Positions 14,690 to 21,602 of a stretch of 34,281 nucleotides of DNA are shown one piece after another. This stretch comes from an uncultured Prevotellaceae bacterium. Lineage in GTDB: Bacteria; Bacteroidota; Bacteroidia; Bacteroidales; Bacteroidaceae. The position numbers and the translations under genes are program-made. Under the pieces are notes generated by a model. The model saw only the letters and a program-made list of their open reading frames with translations, searched no databases and had not been told where the DNA came from. The DNA lies in assembly GCA_902782305.1 (NCBI GenBank), contig CACZMV010000030.1, positions 1 through 34,281 on the forward strand, in the 5' to 3' direction. Within the stretch, counting starts at the first letter, position 1. Every line of letters starts with the position of its first letter.

Positions 14690-15047
14690 TCAGTATTTTA
14701 TATGCGTCTCGCCATCCCATTCATCGTGGAAGATGATGGTAATGTTGAGCTTGGCATTATTGATATTGTTGAGTATCTCGGGATACAAGGGGTCGTCCTT
14801 GGCATCAGGGTGTTGAGCCACGAAGCCTTGAACCTTCGAAGAGAAACGGGCTATGCTGTCGGTGGTAGCCACGTCGAGTTGCTGAGACTCTGCATGATAC
14901 TCAGTAATCTCAGCATAGTGAAACTGCTCCTTCTCGCACGAAACGAAGAGGAGAGTCGTTAATAATATAAGAGGTAAAGTGCGGAGGATACCTTTAGAAA
15001 ATACCCCCCCCCACTGCCTTATAAGCTTTTATGTCATTCATTGCCAT
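14690..15047 (-). pseudogene. Lipoprotein with out-of-frame 9-G tract (phase-variable or broken)
   Basis: The minus-strand frame that ends at 14690 (C-terminus HDEWDGETHIKY) continues upstream through ILRTLPLILLTTLLFVSC, a lipoprotein signal peptide with lipobox FVSC, but has no ATG of its own. A good ATG at 15047 lies about 20 nt from the predicted transcription start and is separated from the signal peptide by nine consecutive G (plus-strand C, 15004-15012). With nine G the product stops after 17 residues; with eight G the frame runs on to a 118-aa lipoprotein. This may be phase variation or an inactivating slip. Product would be an outer-membrane or periplasmic lipoprotein of unknown role. 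Confidence 0.6.
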
Positions 15048-15074
15048 AAGCGTGGGTTCTAGTAAAAGTTAGTG

Positions 15075-15106
15075 CAAAGATACGAATAAGCGAGAACAAA
15101 ACCAAA
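15075..15106 (-). promoter_or_regulatory. Bacteroidetes promoter of the G-tract lipoprotein
   Basis: Minus-strand TATCTTTG (15082-15075) with TTTG (15106-15103) at a 20-nt distance, a full match to the Bacteroidetes sigma-ABfr consensus. Start of transcription is expected near 15068, giving a leader of about 20 nt before the ATG at 15047. Confidence 0.75.
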
Positions 15107-15153
15107 TTTATTTCTTGCTTTTTGCAAGCGAACAAAGTTCGAGCAGGGTGTTT

Positions 15154-15189
15154 TCAAAAAAACTCGCCAAACTTTGCAGAATGACGAGT
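15154..15189 (-). terminator. Terminator after the C-terminal remnant
   Basis: Minus-strand ACTCGTC (15189-15183) pairs with GGCGAGT (15168-15162) and is followed by seven T. A T-run also lies on the other side, so it may work in both directions. Confidence 0.6.
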
Positions 15190-15216
15190 GTTTTTAAACT
15201 ACAAAGTAATCTAAAA

Positions 15217-15327
15217 TTACAAGGCGAAATCGATGCCGATGACAATGCGCGGGTGCGATTTCAGGAAGTTGTTGCCCCAGAGATAGAAGTTCCACTGTTT
15301 GAGGGTATAAACAAGCAGCCCTTTCAT
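15217..15327 (-). pseudogene. C-terminal remnant, possibly of an outer-membrane beta-barrel
   Basis: A 36-aa frame: MKGLLVYTLKQWNFYLWGNN, then FLKSHPRIVIGIDFAL and stop. The alternating aromatic pattern and the terminal F-A-L look like the last strands of an outer-membrane barrel or a Bacteroidales conserved protein tail. An in-frame TAG lies just upstream, so no longer protein is made now. A terminator follows at 15154-15189, as expected for a former gene end. Confidence 0.4.
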
Positions 15328-15383
15328 GATGACATCACTACCCTATTTCGGCATCTCTATGATGAATCGACAACCTTAAGGTC

Positions 15384-15408
15384 ACACCGTGCCTGTCACC
15401 CCGTGACC
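15384..15408. repeat. 25-bp direct repeat, copy 1
   Basis: Identical over 25 bp to 15703-15727. The unit begins ACACCGTGCC and ends CCCGTGACC; in this copy the flanks GGTCAC/GTGACC also form an inverted repeat. The two copies bracket the 51-aa gene at 15425-15580. Similar 'CCGTGCCTGTCACCCCGTG' stretches recur in Bacteroidales genomes, as I remember them. Confidence 0.75.
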
Positions 15409-15424
15409 CCGGCTGCACGTTGTT

Positions 15425-15580
15425 CTATTTCGAAGCGGCCTCTATCTTCTTGGCCTGCTCGAGGTTGTGCCTCATGTAGTCGGCAAAGTCTTTGGAGTTC
15501 ATCGGAGATTTCTTTGATTCTTCGATTTTCCGCATCGTACGCTCCATAGCCTCTTTGTGAAACTGATTCAAGAATGTCAT
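15425..15580 (-). CDS. Small hypothetical protein (51 aa)
   Basis: From the ATG at 15580 the frame reads MTFLNQFHKEAMERTMRKIE, then ESKKSPMNSKDFADYMRHNL and ends IEAASK. A longer overlapping frame starting 7 nt upstream has poor composition, whereas this one is a charged two-helix protein and is preceded by a perfect promoter at 15604-15635 about 18 nt from the start region. It looks like a short Bacteroidetes protein of unknown function, perhaps antitoxin-like. Confidence 0.6.
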   Translation of the reverse strand: MTFLNQFHKEAMERTMRKIEESKKSPMNSKDFADYMRHNLEQAKKIEAASK

Positions 15581-15603
15581 TGCTCATAACGTTTTAGTTT
15601 CTG

Positions 15604-15635
15604 CAAAGATAAGAACATTTTTTCAATTCGCCAAA
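15604..15635 (-). promoter_or_regulatory. Bacteroidetes promoter of the 51-aa gene
   Basis: Minus-strand TTTG (15635-15632), 20 nt, TATCTTTG (15611-15604). Full consensus. Confidence 0.75.
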
Positions 15636-15702
15636 TTATTCGCTGTCATTTTGGGTTAGGGGGGACTGTTAGGATGTGTTTGGATGCTTTGATTGAAAAG
15701 TA

Positions 15703-15727
15703 ACACCGTGCCTGTCACCCCGTGACC
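15703..15727. repeat. 25-bp direct repeat, copy 2
   Basis: Exact second copy of 15384-15408, in the same orientation and 319 bp away. It lies between the promoter of the 51-aa gene and the rightward promoter at 15789. Confidence 0.75.
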
Positions 15728-15788
15728 GGAAATCTTTTTATACACTTTGTGTATATGCAATTTAGGCCTGAAAATAGTTTGAAAAATG

Positions 15789-15820
15789 TTTGGTGGATTG
15801 TGAAAAAGTGTGTAAATTTG
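15789..15820 (+). promoter_or_regulatory. Bacteroidetes promoter reading right
   Basis: TTTG (15789-15792), 20 nt, TAAATTTG (15813-15820). Transcription should start near 15827, 26 nt before the ATG of the 57-aa frame. Confidence 0.7.
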
Positions 15821-15852
15821 CTGCCGTTTCTTGAAATTATGTAAAATAAGCA

Positions 15853-16026
15853 ATGCTGCAACAAAGAAAGAACATATCAACACTGTTACCGCTCCAGAGC
15901 AAAGAAAGCTTTGGGGGCTTCTGCTATGTTCATACGACAAACACGATGAGTATTGCAGAACGTGACTGGTACACAAACACTTTCCAACGAACATCATTAA
16001 AAAGGAAATCTGATAGGATGGCATAG
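15853..16026 (+). CDS. Possible small protein (57 aa)
   Basis: MLQQRKNISTLLPLQSKESF, then GGFCYVHTTNTMSIAERDWY, ending SDRMA. No family recognised and no clear codon signal. Its case rests on position: a consensus promoter lies just upstream and an intrinsic terminator just downstream (16062-16100). The unit could equally be a non-coding or leader RNA for the 412-aa gene that follows. Confidence 0.3.
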   Translation: MLQQRKNISTLLPLQSKESFGGFCYVHTTNTMSIAERDWYTNTFQRTSLKRKSDRMA

Positions 16027-16061
16027 ATGCAGCCGGACTTCAGAGCATAAGAGATAGCGAG

Positions 16062-16100
16062 ACCGTTGGAAAGAACTTACCAAACTTTCCAACGGTTTTT
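16062..16100 (+). terminator. Strong intrinsic terminator or attenuator upstream of the 412-aa gene
   Basis: ACCGTTGGAAAG (16062-16073) pairs perfectly over 12 bp with CTTTCCAACGGT (16085-16096), followed by TTTTT. It ends the short unit that starts near 15827. The next gene begins 49 nt downstream, so this may be an attenuator controlling it. Confidence 0.85.
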
Positions 16101-16148
16101 CGTTACAGTATTAACCGCGCAGCAATGCGCACTAAAGAAGATTGAGAA

Positions 16149-17387
16149 ATGAAGAAAATAAAAATATTGAGGTACAATGACCTCGGAGATTTGATGTACC
16201 TGACCCATGAGCACCATTTGAACGGTGTGGTGGTAGATGATGCGGCTCTTGAAGTAATGCTCCGCATAGAGAAAACCATGCAGCGGCTGGAGGCGATGGG
16301 CGATGACGAGCAGCGTTGGCTCTGGATAGAACTCAAAGCGCCAGGCAAGCGTAATCGTTGGGAAGAGGCCGATGAGAATGGCAATTACTGGTATCAAGTG
16401 TTTACGGCTAACTATGAAGACTTCCACTACATGATTATCAGAAACCGTGAAAGGCGATATATCGACCTAAGAAGTGCCAGATACGTTGGAGACGAGCGAA
16501 AACCAGATGTCTGGTATGGGAATGTATCTAAGTCTCTGCTGAAACTTGAGAAGTACATTACGGCATTGGTAGATAACATCTGTGAGAATCCCAACGACTA
16601 TAACAACTACGTCGAGGAACATCTTCCCTATTCAAAACGCGACGGAGTCATCAAGCGTGCAGATTTGAATCGTATTTGCCCCGTCTATAGAACATTCGAT
16701 GATTCAGAGCGAGTGGTGGATATCGTAACAAAGATGAACAACTTGCCTCTGTGGACGGCAGATAAGATGACGCTCAGAACTTACATTCATTTCTGGCGCC
16801 TGCTCTATGAGACTTATCGGACCAAGGATGAATATCGTCCTGAACCTAAGTCGGAATTCGCAGACAAAACGGACGAGGAAATCTTCGTGCGCTATAATAG
16901 TAAGGGAAGAGAAATTGCAGGACTTGATCTCGACAGCGAGCAGGATTACCAGAAGTGGGAGGACGAAAACAGCTCTTTCCATTGCATGGATGTAGCATAT
17001 GCAAGAATACATCTCCATCCTTGGAAAAAGGGTGGCCAATGGGGCGAGAATGTACCTGTTGCCGAAGGACAGTGGTATTTCACCTTGACTTTTAGCGTCT
17101 ATGGCTATTCCAATGATGTGGTTAACATGCTTGAGGCATTGTGTGATGCAGGAATCGGTGTCGTATGCAATGAGTCTGCGCGACTGCTTCGGATGGCAGA
17201 GGAAACTGACTATGTCGGCATTACTCCCGGAGCAGACAAATATGCTCATAACGAAAAGATAGGCAATGAAATCACACTTCCCTGTGTAGACAATGATATT
17301 ACTGCAGAACAAATTGCAGACATCATCGCGGCTGCAGAATGGCAGCCACAAAAACAAGTAAAACCAATTAACAATATAGAGCAATGA
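16149..17387 (+). CDS. Unknown protein coupled to a metallophosphoesterase
   Basis: A 412-aa soluble protein starting MKKIKILRYNDLGDLMYL. The N-terminal half is helical with a WLWIELKAPGKRNRWEE segment; a strand-rich region with IDLRSARYVGD follows; the middle has YRTKDEYRPEPK; the last 100 residues contain WYFTLTFSVYGYSNDVVNML and a charged tail. No catalytic motif and no family is recognised. Its stop overlaps the metallophosphoesterase start as ATGA, so the two proteins are made together and probably work together, perhaps as sensor or adaptor and enzyme. Confidence 0.75.
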   Translation: MKKIKILRYNDLGDLMYLTHEHHLNGVVVDDAALEVMLRIEKTMQRLEAMGDDEQRWLWIELKAPGKRNRWEEADENGNYWYQVFTANYEDFHYMIIRNRERRYIDLRSARYVGDERKPDVWYGNVSKSLLKLEKYITALVDNICENPNDYNNYVEEHLPYSKRDGVIKRADLNRICPVYRTFDDSERVVDIVTKMNNLPLWTADKMTLRTYIHFWRLLYETYRTKDEYRPEPKSEFADKTDEEIFVRYNSKGREIAGLDLDSEQDYQKWEDENSSFHCMDVAYARIHLHPWKKGGQWGENVPVAEGQWYFTLTFSVYGYSNDVVNMLEALCDAGIGVVCNESARLLRMAEETDYVGITPGADKYAHNEKIGNEITLPCVDNDITAEQIADIIAAAEWQPQKQVKPINNIEQ

Positions 17388-18151
17388 GAATACAATACAT
17401 GAGTGACCTCCATATGGAGTTGTGGGATAATTCGCGGTATATAAAGGCGAATGAGTTTGATGCAGTGGGCGATGTCTTGGTGCTCGCAGGTGACACGTTC
17501 TACCTGCGGGACATCATTGCCCCACAAAAGAAATTCTGGAACTGGGCATCGAAGAACTTCCGGCAGGTATTGCTTGTGCCTGGCAATCACGAGTTCTACA
17601 ACAATGGCGATGTGACTGAACGTGGTGATAGTTGGCAATGGATGTTTCGCGAGAATGTGGGCTACTATTACAACAAGGTGGTTCACATTGATGATACAGA
17701 CTTTGTCCTCACAACGCTATGGTCAAGAATACCAGAACCTGACATGTATCTCGTTCTGCGAGGAATGAATGATTTCCACCAGATTCTGTATGCTGGCAGA
17801 CGATTCACTCCCGACGACTTTAATTTAGAGCATGAGAAGTGCCTGGCTTTCCTAAAGCAGGCCGTTGAGGAAAGTACCGCCAAGCATATCGTTGTAGTGA
17901 CCCATCATCTGCCGACATTGAAAGTAGTTGCTCCTCAACATAAGGGCTCTGCCCTAAACGGAGCCTTCGCCACAGAACTTGGAAACTATATTGTCGACAG
18001 TCGAATAGACGCCTGGATTTATGGTCACTCGCATACGAACATCGACACCACAATTGGCAACACCCGAATCGTGTGCAACCAACTAGGCTACGTGTATTAC
18101 AACGAGTATCTTACAAACGGATTTGAACCCAATAAAGTAATAGAGATTTAA
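17384..18151 (+). CDS. Metallophosphoesterase (calcineurin-like)
   Basis: A 255-aa protein with all family motifs in order: SDLH (7-10), AGDTF (35-39), PGNHEFY (66-72), VTHH (172-175) and GHSH (214-217). These ligands bind two metal ions and cleave phosphomonoesters or diesters; the substrate cannot be told from sequence and could be a nucleic acid end, a cyclic nucleotide or a phosphoprotein. No signal peptide, hence cytoplasmic. It is ATGA-coupled to the 412-aa protein and faces a toxin-antitoxin remnant convergently 20 nt away. Confidence 0.85.
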   Translation: MRIQYMSDLHMELWDNSRYIKANEFDAVGDVLVLAGDTFYLRDIIAPQKKFWNWASKNFRQVLLVPGNHEFYNNGDVTERGDSWQWMFRENVGYYYNKVVHIDDTDFVLTTLWSRIPEPDMYLVLRGMNDFHQILYAGRRFTPDDFNLEHEKCLAFLKQAVEESTAKHIVVVTHHLPTLKVVAPQHKGSALNGAFATELGNYIVDSRIDAWIYGHSHTNIDTTIGNTRIVCNQLGYVYYNEYLTNGFEPNKVIEI

Positions 18152-18171
18152 GAAAAGCCCTCACTTTCTCA

Positions 18172-18270
18172 CTATCGTTCTGATGTTTTCTGAGTGCAAA
18201 TGATTGCTTCAAGATTCTTTGTGATATATGCCGACACAATCACGTTTGTGTCAATGACTGCTTTAATCAT
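18172..18270 (-). pseudogene. Truncated PIN-domain toxin (VapC-like)
   Basis: A 32-aa frame: MIKAVIDTNVIVSAYITKNL then EAIICTQKTSER and stop. The first 18 residues are the conserved start of PIN-domain ribonuclease toxins, with the catalytic Asp in VIDTN. The rest of the domain, normally about 130 residues with three more acidic residues, is missing. Residues after ITKN may come from a joined C-terminus or from new sequence, which points to an internal deletion. It overlaps the antitoxin stop as ATGA, the usual arrangement. Confidence 0.7.
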
Positions 18271-18407
18271 TTCCGTGCAGCCCTTTCCTCACGTGCCAAT
18301 CGTATTTCTTCGTTGATTTCATCTAGGGTGAGCTCTGGCCTATCGCTGGCAGCAACCATATTCTTGAATTCACGGAATTCTCTCAAGGCCAAATCTTCCA
18401 CTTCCAT
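18267..18407 (-). CDS. Antitoxin of a PIN-type toxin pair
   Basis: A 46-aa protein from the ATG at 18407: MEVEDLALREFREFKNMVAA, then SDRPELTLDEINEEIRLARE and ERAARK. The TLDEINEEIRLAREERAARK end is typical of short Bacteroidetes antitoxins next to PIN toxins. A -7 box TATATTTG lies upstream on the minus strand (18443-18436). The partner toxin is truncated, so this antitoxin is an orphan or neutralises a toxin elsewhere. Confidence 0.65.
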   Translation of the reverse strand: MEVEDLALREFREFKNMVAASDRPELTLDEINEEIRLAREERAARK

Positions 18408-18503
18408 TGGATTTATCTTTAATGTTTTAACGCTGCAAATATAAGCATTTTATTTCATTCTGCAATCATTTTGACGTAAAATTTAATCTTTCTGCCATAT
18501 TTT

Positions 18504-19214
18504 TTATACCAGCGTATGTTCGTCGAAGTATTGCTGGACGTCGTCCTTGTAGGAGTCGGAGATGGGGATGTATTCGTCGCCAAAGACGATGCGGAAGCGG
18601 TCTATCTGTTCGACCTTGGGCATGTGGACGATGTAAGAGCGATGGGTGCGCAGGAACTCGGGACGGGGCAGATAGTCTTCGAGTTTCTTCATGCTCATGA
18701 GTGACATGATGCGCTGTCCGTCAGCGAGATGGATGCGGACATAGTCCTTGAGGCCTTCGATGAAGAGGATGTCGTCGAGGGCAATGCGCTGCAGCTTGTA
18801 TTCGCTCTTGACATACATGAAGCGGTCGGTGGCGCAGGCTTGCTGGCGACGCACGAGGCTGAACCATTCGAGGGCCTTGTTGGAGGCGCGCAGGAAGTCG
18901 TCGTAGGAGATGGGTTTCAGCAGATAGTCGAGGGCTGAAACCTTATAGCCTTCGATGGCGTATTGCTGGAAGGCGGTGGTGAAGATGACCTTGGTGTCGG
19001 GGGGGAGTATCTTGGCAAACTCGATGCCTGAGAGTTCGGGCATCTGGATGTCGAGAAACAGGAGCTGGGCGGGCTGGTCGCGCAACTGCTTCATGGCCTC
19101 GATGGCTGAGCCATAGGTGCCGATGAGATGGAGAAACGGGGTTTTCTCTGCGTAGCTTTTGAGCAGACCTGCTGCCAAGGGCTCGTCGTCAATGATAGCG
19201 CAATTTAGGATCAT
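18504..19214 (-). CDS. LytTR-type response regulator
   Basis: A 236-aa protein. The receiver domain (1-120) has DD at 9-10, the phosphoryl-accepting D55 in LLFLDIQMPE, T79-T80 and K100 in YLLKP. The LytTR DNA-binding domain (135-235) has FIEGLKDYVRIHL, LRTHRSYIV and the final FDEHTLV. It is the last gene of the exporter operon, 25 nt after the sensor kinase. By family it is phosphorylated by the kinase and binds direct repeats at promoters; the likely target is the exporter operon itself. Confidence 0.92.
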   Translation of the reverse strand: MILNCAIIDDEPLAAGLLKSYAEKTPFLHLIGTYGSAIEAMKQLRDQPAQLLFLDIQMPELSGIEFAKILPPDTKVIFTTAFQQYAIEGYKVSALDYLLKPISYDDFLRASNKALEWFSLVRRQQACATDRFMYVKSEYKLQRIALDDILFIEGLKDYVRIHLADGQRIMSLMSMKKLEDYLPRPEFLRTHRSYIVHMPKVEQIDRFRIVFGDEYIPISDSYKDDVQQYFDEHTLV

Positions 19215-19239
19215 TTACTATTGGACAATTTACTATTTA

Positions 19240-20277
19240 CTATTTTATTTCGATGGTGATTTTAGAGTGATAGGTCTTGCCATCGTCGCTGACGCCTCGC
19301 TGCCACTGATAACGGCCGGGGTAGGAGAGGTCGAGACGGCGCTGAACCTGCTGGAGTCCGATGCCATGACCGCTGCGGTCGCTGGCGGTCTTGGGATGGT
19401 TGGAATTCTCGATGTCGCAGGTGATGGTATGGTCGCTGGCCTCCAAGCGGATGTGGATGAACGAGGGCTCGGTGGGGCTGATGCCGTGTTTGAAGGCATT
19501 CTCGACAAGCGAAATGAAAATCATGGGCGCAACCTCGAGTTGAGAGTTGAAAGTGGAAAGTTGAGAGTTGATTTCAACAGACTCGGGGATGCGGATGCGC
19601 ATCAGCTTGATGTAGTTCTCAAGGAATTCGGCTTCGTCCTTCAGGGGAACGGTGGGCTGCTGGTTGTCATAGAGGATATGGCGCAGCATGCGCGAGAGTT
19701 CCTGAATGGCTTCCTGCGCCTTGGCAGCATCGAAGGCGGTGAGCGCATAGATGTTGTTGAGGGTGTTGAGCAGGAAGTGGGGATTGATTTGCGAGCGCAG
19801 ATTGCTCAGCTCGGCCTGGGTGCGAGCGGTCTCGGCATCCTTGCGAGCGGTTTCTGCCTTCTGCCAGCGCAGTGCCAAGACAATGGCAGTGGCGATGGCA
19901 GCGGCAATGGCCAGATTGGTGATGTCGCGCAGGATGAACAGCAGGATATCGAACAATCGGGGCTCGATGGGACCGGGGCGATGGTCGCCGAACATGCTGC
20001 GGGTGAAGCCTACCCAATAGTGCAGGAAGACGCCCAAGGCAATGACCATGACGATGTTGAACAGCCAATAGTAGCGGTGCTTGTCAGTCACGAAATAACG
20101 GGGCGTGAGCCACAGATAGTTGGCATAGAACACCACCATCATGAGGAAGGGCGACATGCTGGCCATGAGGTATTGCAGCAGATTGAAACTGCCGAAACGG
20201 CTGAGGAACGTCAGGGGCAACAGAAACAGCAGAGCCCAGACGGCTACGTGGACCAGAAGGATGGTGCGCTTATTCAT
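19240..20277 (-). CDS. LytS-type sensor histidine kinase
   Basis: Start 20277 (MNKRTILLVHVAVWALL) is chosen because upstream sequence lacks coding character; 345 aa. Four or so membrane helices lie in residues 5-145 (LLVHVAVWALLFLLPLTF, YWLFNIVMVIALGVFL, NLAIAAAIATAIVLAL). The His_kinase domain has SQINPHFLLNTLNNIYAL with the phospho-His near 167, and the ATPase N box is SLVENAFKHGI (257-267). Residues 237-247 (NSQLSTFNSQL) are encoded by an intergenic-type simple repeat. It overlaps the permease stop by 8 nt and partners the LytTR regulator. Confidence 0.92.
   Translation of the reverse strand: MNKRTILLVHVAVWALLFLLPLTFLSRFGSFNLLQYLMASMSPFLMMVVFYANYLWLTPRYFVTDKHRYYWLFNIVMVIALGVFLHYWVGFTRSMFGDHRPGPIEPRLFDILLFILRDITNLAIAAAIATAIVLALRWQKAETARKDAETARTQAELSNLRSQINPHFLLNTLNNIYALTAFDAAKAQEAIQELSRMLRHILYDNQQPTVPLKDEAEFLENYIKLMRIRIPESVEINSQLSTFNSQLEVAPMIFISLVENAFKHGISPTEPSFIHIRLEASDHTITCDIENSNHPKTASDRSGHGIGLQQVQRRLDLSYPGRYQWQRGVSDDGKTYHSKITIEIK
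19539..19571. repeat. Simple repeat inside the kinase gene
   Basis: The 11-mer TTGAGAGTTGA occurs at 19541-19551 and 19561-19571 with related sequence between. Minus-strand CAACTCTCAACTTTC-type repeats are common between genes in Bacteroidetes; here the repeat is in frame and adds QLSTFNSQL between the dimerisation and ATPase parts. Confidence 0.6.
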
Positions 20278-21487
20278 GACGGATGGCTTCGATAGGATCC
20301 ATATTGGCTGCCTTCTGGGCAGGAATGTAACCAAACAGTACGCCAATGAAGACGCAGACCAGGAACGACACGTAGATAGACCATGCGGGAACGCTGGAAG
20401 GCATGCCGAAAGAGCCGAGGGCCGCACTGGCCGAACAACCTACAAGGATGCCGATGAGTCCACCCGTGACGGAGATGAGCACGGACTCGATGAGGAACTG
20501 GAACGAGATGACGGGACCGGTGGCTCCGACAGCCATGCGCAGACCAATCTCCTTGGTGCGCTCCGTAACGGAAACGAGCATGATGTTCATGATGCCGATA
20601 CCAGCCACCAACAGCGAGAAGGCTGCTGCTACGACGAGGATGAGGGTGACGGTGTCCATCGTAGAGGACATGGTTTCCATCATCTCGGCCTGCGAACGGA
20701 TGGTGAAATCGTCGGCAGCATCGCCCTTGAGCTTGTGGTTGTCGCGCAACATCTGGGTCAACTCCTCGATGGCTGCATCAGAGAGCTCTTCGGTAATGGC
20801 CGAGCAGATGATGCTGGAGAACCACGTCTGGGCAGCAATACGCTTCATGACGGTGGTATAGGGGGCAATGATGACATTGTCCTGATCCATGCCCCACGAG
20901 TTGTAACCCTTCGACTTCAGCACACCGATGACGCGCATGGGGATACTTTTGAAGCGGATGGTCTTGCCAATGGGGTCGACATTGTCGCCAAAGAGTTCCT
21001 TGACAATCGTGGCACCCACCACGCACACCTTGGCAGCTTTCTTGATGTCTTCGTCGGTGAAGCAATCGCCTTCCTCGATGGTCCACAGCTTGATGTCGAG
21101 ATAATCGGTAGACTCACCATACATGGAGGTGTTGGTATTGTTGTTGCCATAGATGACCTGACCACTGGCAGTGACTTCTGGAGACACCTTGGTGACAAAC
21201 TTCTTCTCGCGAAGGATGCGCTCATAGTCGGCCATCTTCAAAGTCTGCATGGCTGAGGGGTCCTGGCGCACACCACCACGCATATCGGCTCCTGGACGGA
21301 TGGTCAGCAGGTTGGTGCCCATGGTGGAAAGCTCCTTGCGGATGCTCTCCTTCGAGCCTTGTCCGATGGCCATCATGATGATGACCGCTGCCACGCCGAT
21401 GATGATACCCAGCATGGAGAGGAAGCTGCGCATCTTATTGTTGGCTACAGCCTTGAGGCTTACTTTAAATAGATTCGTTATGTTCAT
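20270..21487 (-). CDS. MacB-like ABC transporter permease
   Basis: A 405-aa protein. A first membrane helix (about 20-42, MLGIIIGVAAVIIMMAIGQG) is followed by a periplasmic MacB_PCD domain (45-265) and three C-terminal helices (about 275-395) with NIMLVSVTERTKEIGLRMAVGA, the FtsX coupling segment, and GYIPAQKAANMDPIEAIRHE at the end. It lacks a fused ATPase; the separate ATPase gene lies 115 nt upstream. Together with the adaptor and outer-membrane factor it forms a tripartite exporter driven from the inner membrane, probably for peptides, lipids or drugs. Confidence 0.92.
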   Translation of the reverse strand: MNITNLFKVSLKAVANNKMRSFLSMLGIIIGVAAVIIMMAIGQGSKESIRKELSTMGTNLLTIRPGADMRGGVRQDPSAMQTLKMADYERILREKKFVTKVSPEVTASGQVIYGNNNTNTSMYGESTDYLDIKLWTIEEGDCFTDEDIKKAAKVCVVGATIVKELFGDNVDPIGKTIRFKSIPMRVIGVLKSKGYNSWGMDQDNVIIAPYTTVMKRIAAQTWFSSIICSAITEELSDAAIEELTQMLRDNHKLKGDAADDFTIRSQAEMMETMSSTMDTVTLILVVAAAFSLLVAGIGIMNIMLVSVTERTKEIGLRMAVGATGPVISFQFLIESVLISVTGGLIGILVGCSASAALGSFGMPSSVPAWSIYVSFLVCVFIGVLFGYIPAQKAANMDPIEAIRHE

Positions 21488-21507
21488 CTTATTCTTTGAA
21501 TTTTAAA

Positions 21508-21600
21508 CTTTGAACTTTGAGCTTTGTGATTTGACTTATCCCTTCTTATACCCTTTAAAAGTAATCATAAAGTTCAAAGGTCAAATCTCAAAGTTCAAAG
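21508..21600. repeat. Inverted repeat between ATPase and permease genes
   Basis: CTTTGAACTTTGAG (21508-21521) is exactly inverted at 21587-21600 and the match continues with gaps. The 115-nt gap therefore forms a stem-loop in the operon mRNA, which could protect or cut the transcript or lower permease expression. Similar TTTGAACTTTGA stretches are a general Bacteroidetes intergenic feature. Confidence 0.65.
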
Positions 21601-21602
21601 GA

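Noticed and set aside
15396-15587. 63-aa minus-strand frame starting at 15587
   Set aside because: Its composition is poor, and the overlapping frame from the ATG at 15580 gives a well-formed charged 51-aa protein.
19159-21256. Long plus-strand frames opposite the kinase and permease (up to 378 aa)
   Set aside because: They are antisense shadows of GC-rich coding sequence; the minus-strand proteins carry full family motifs.
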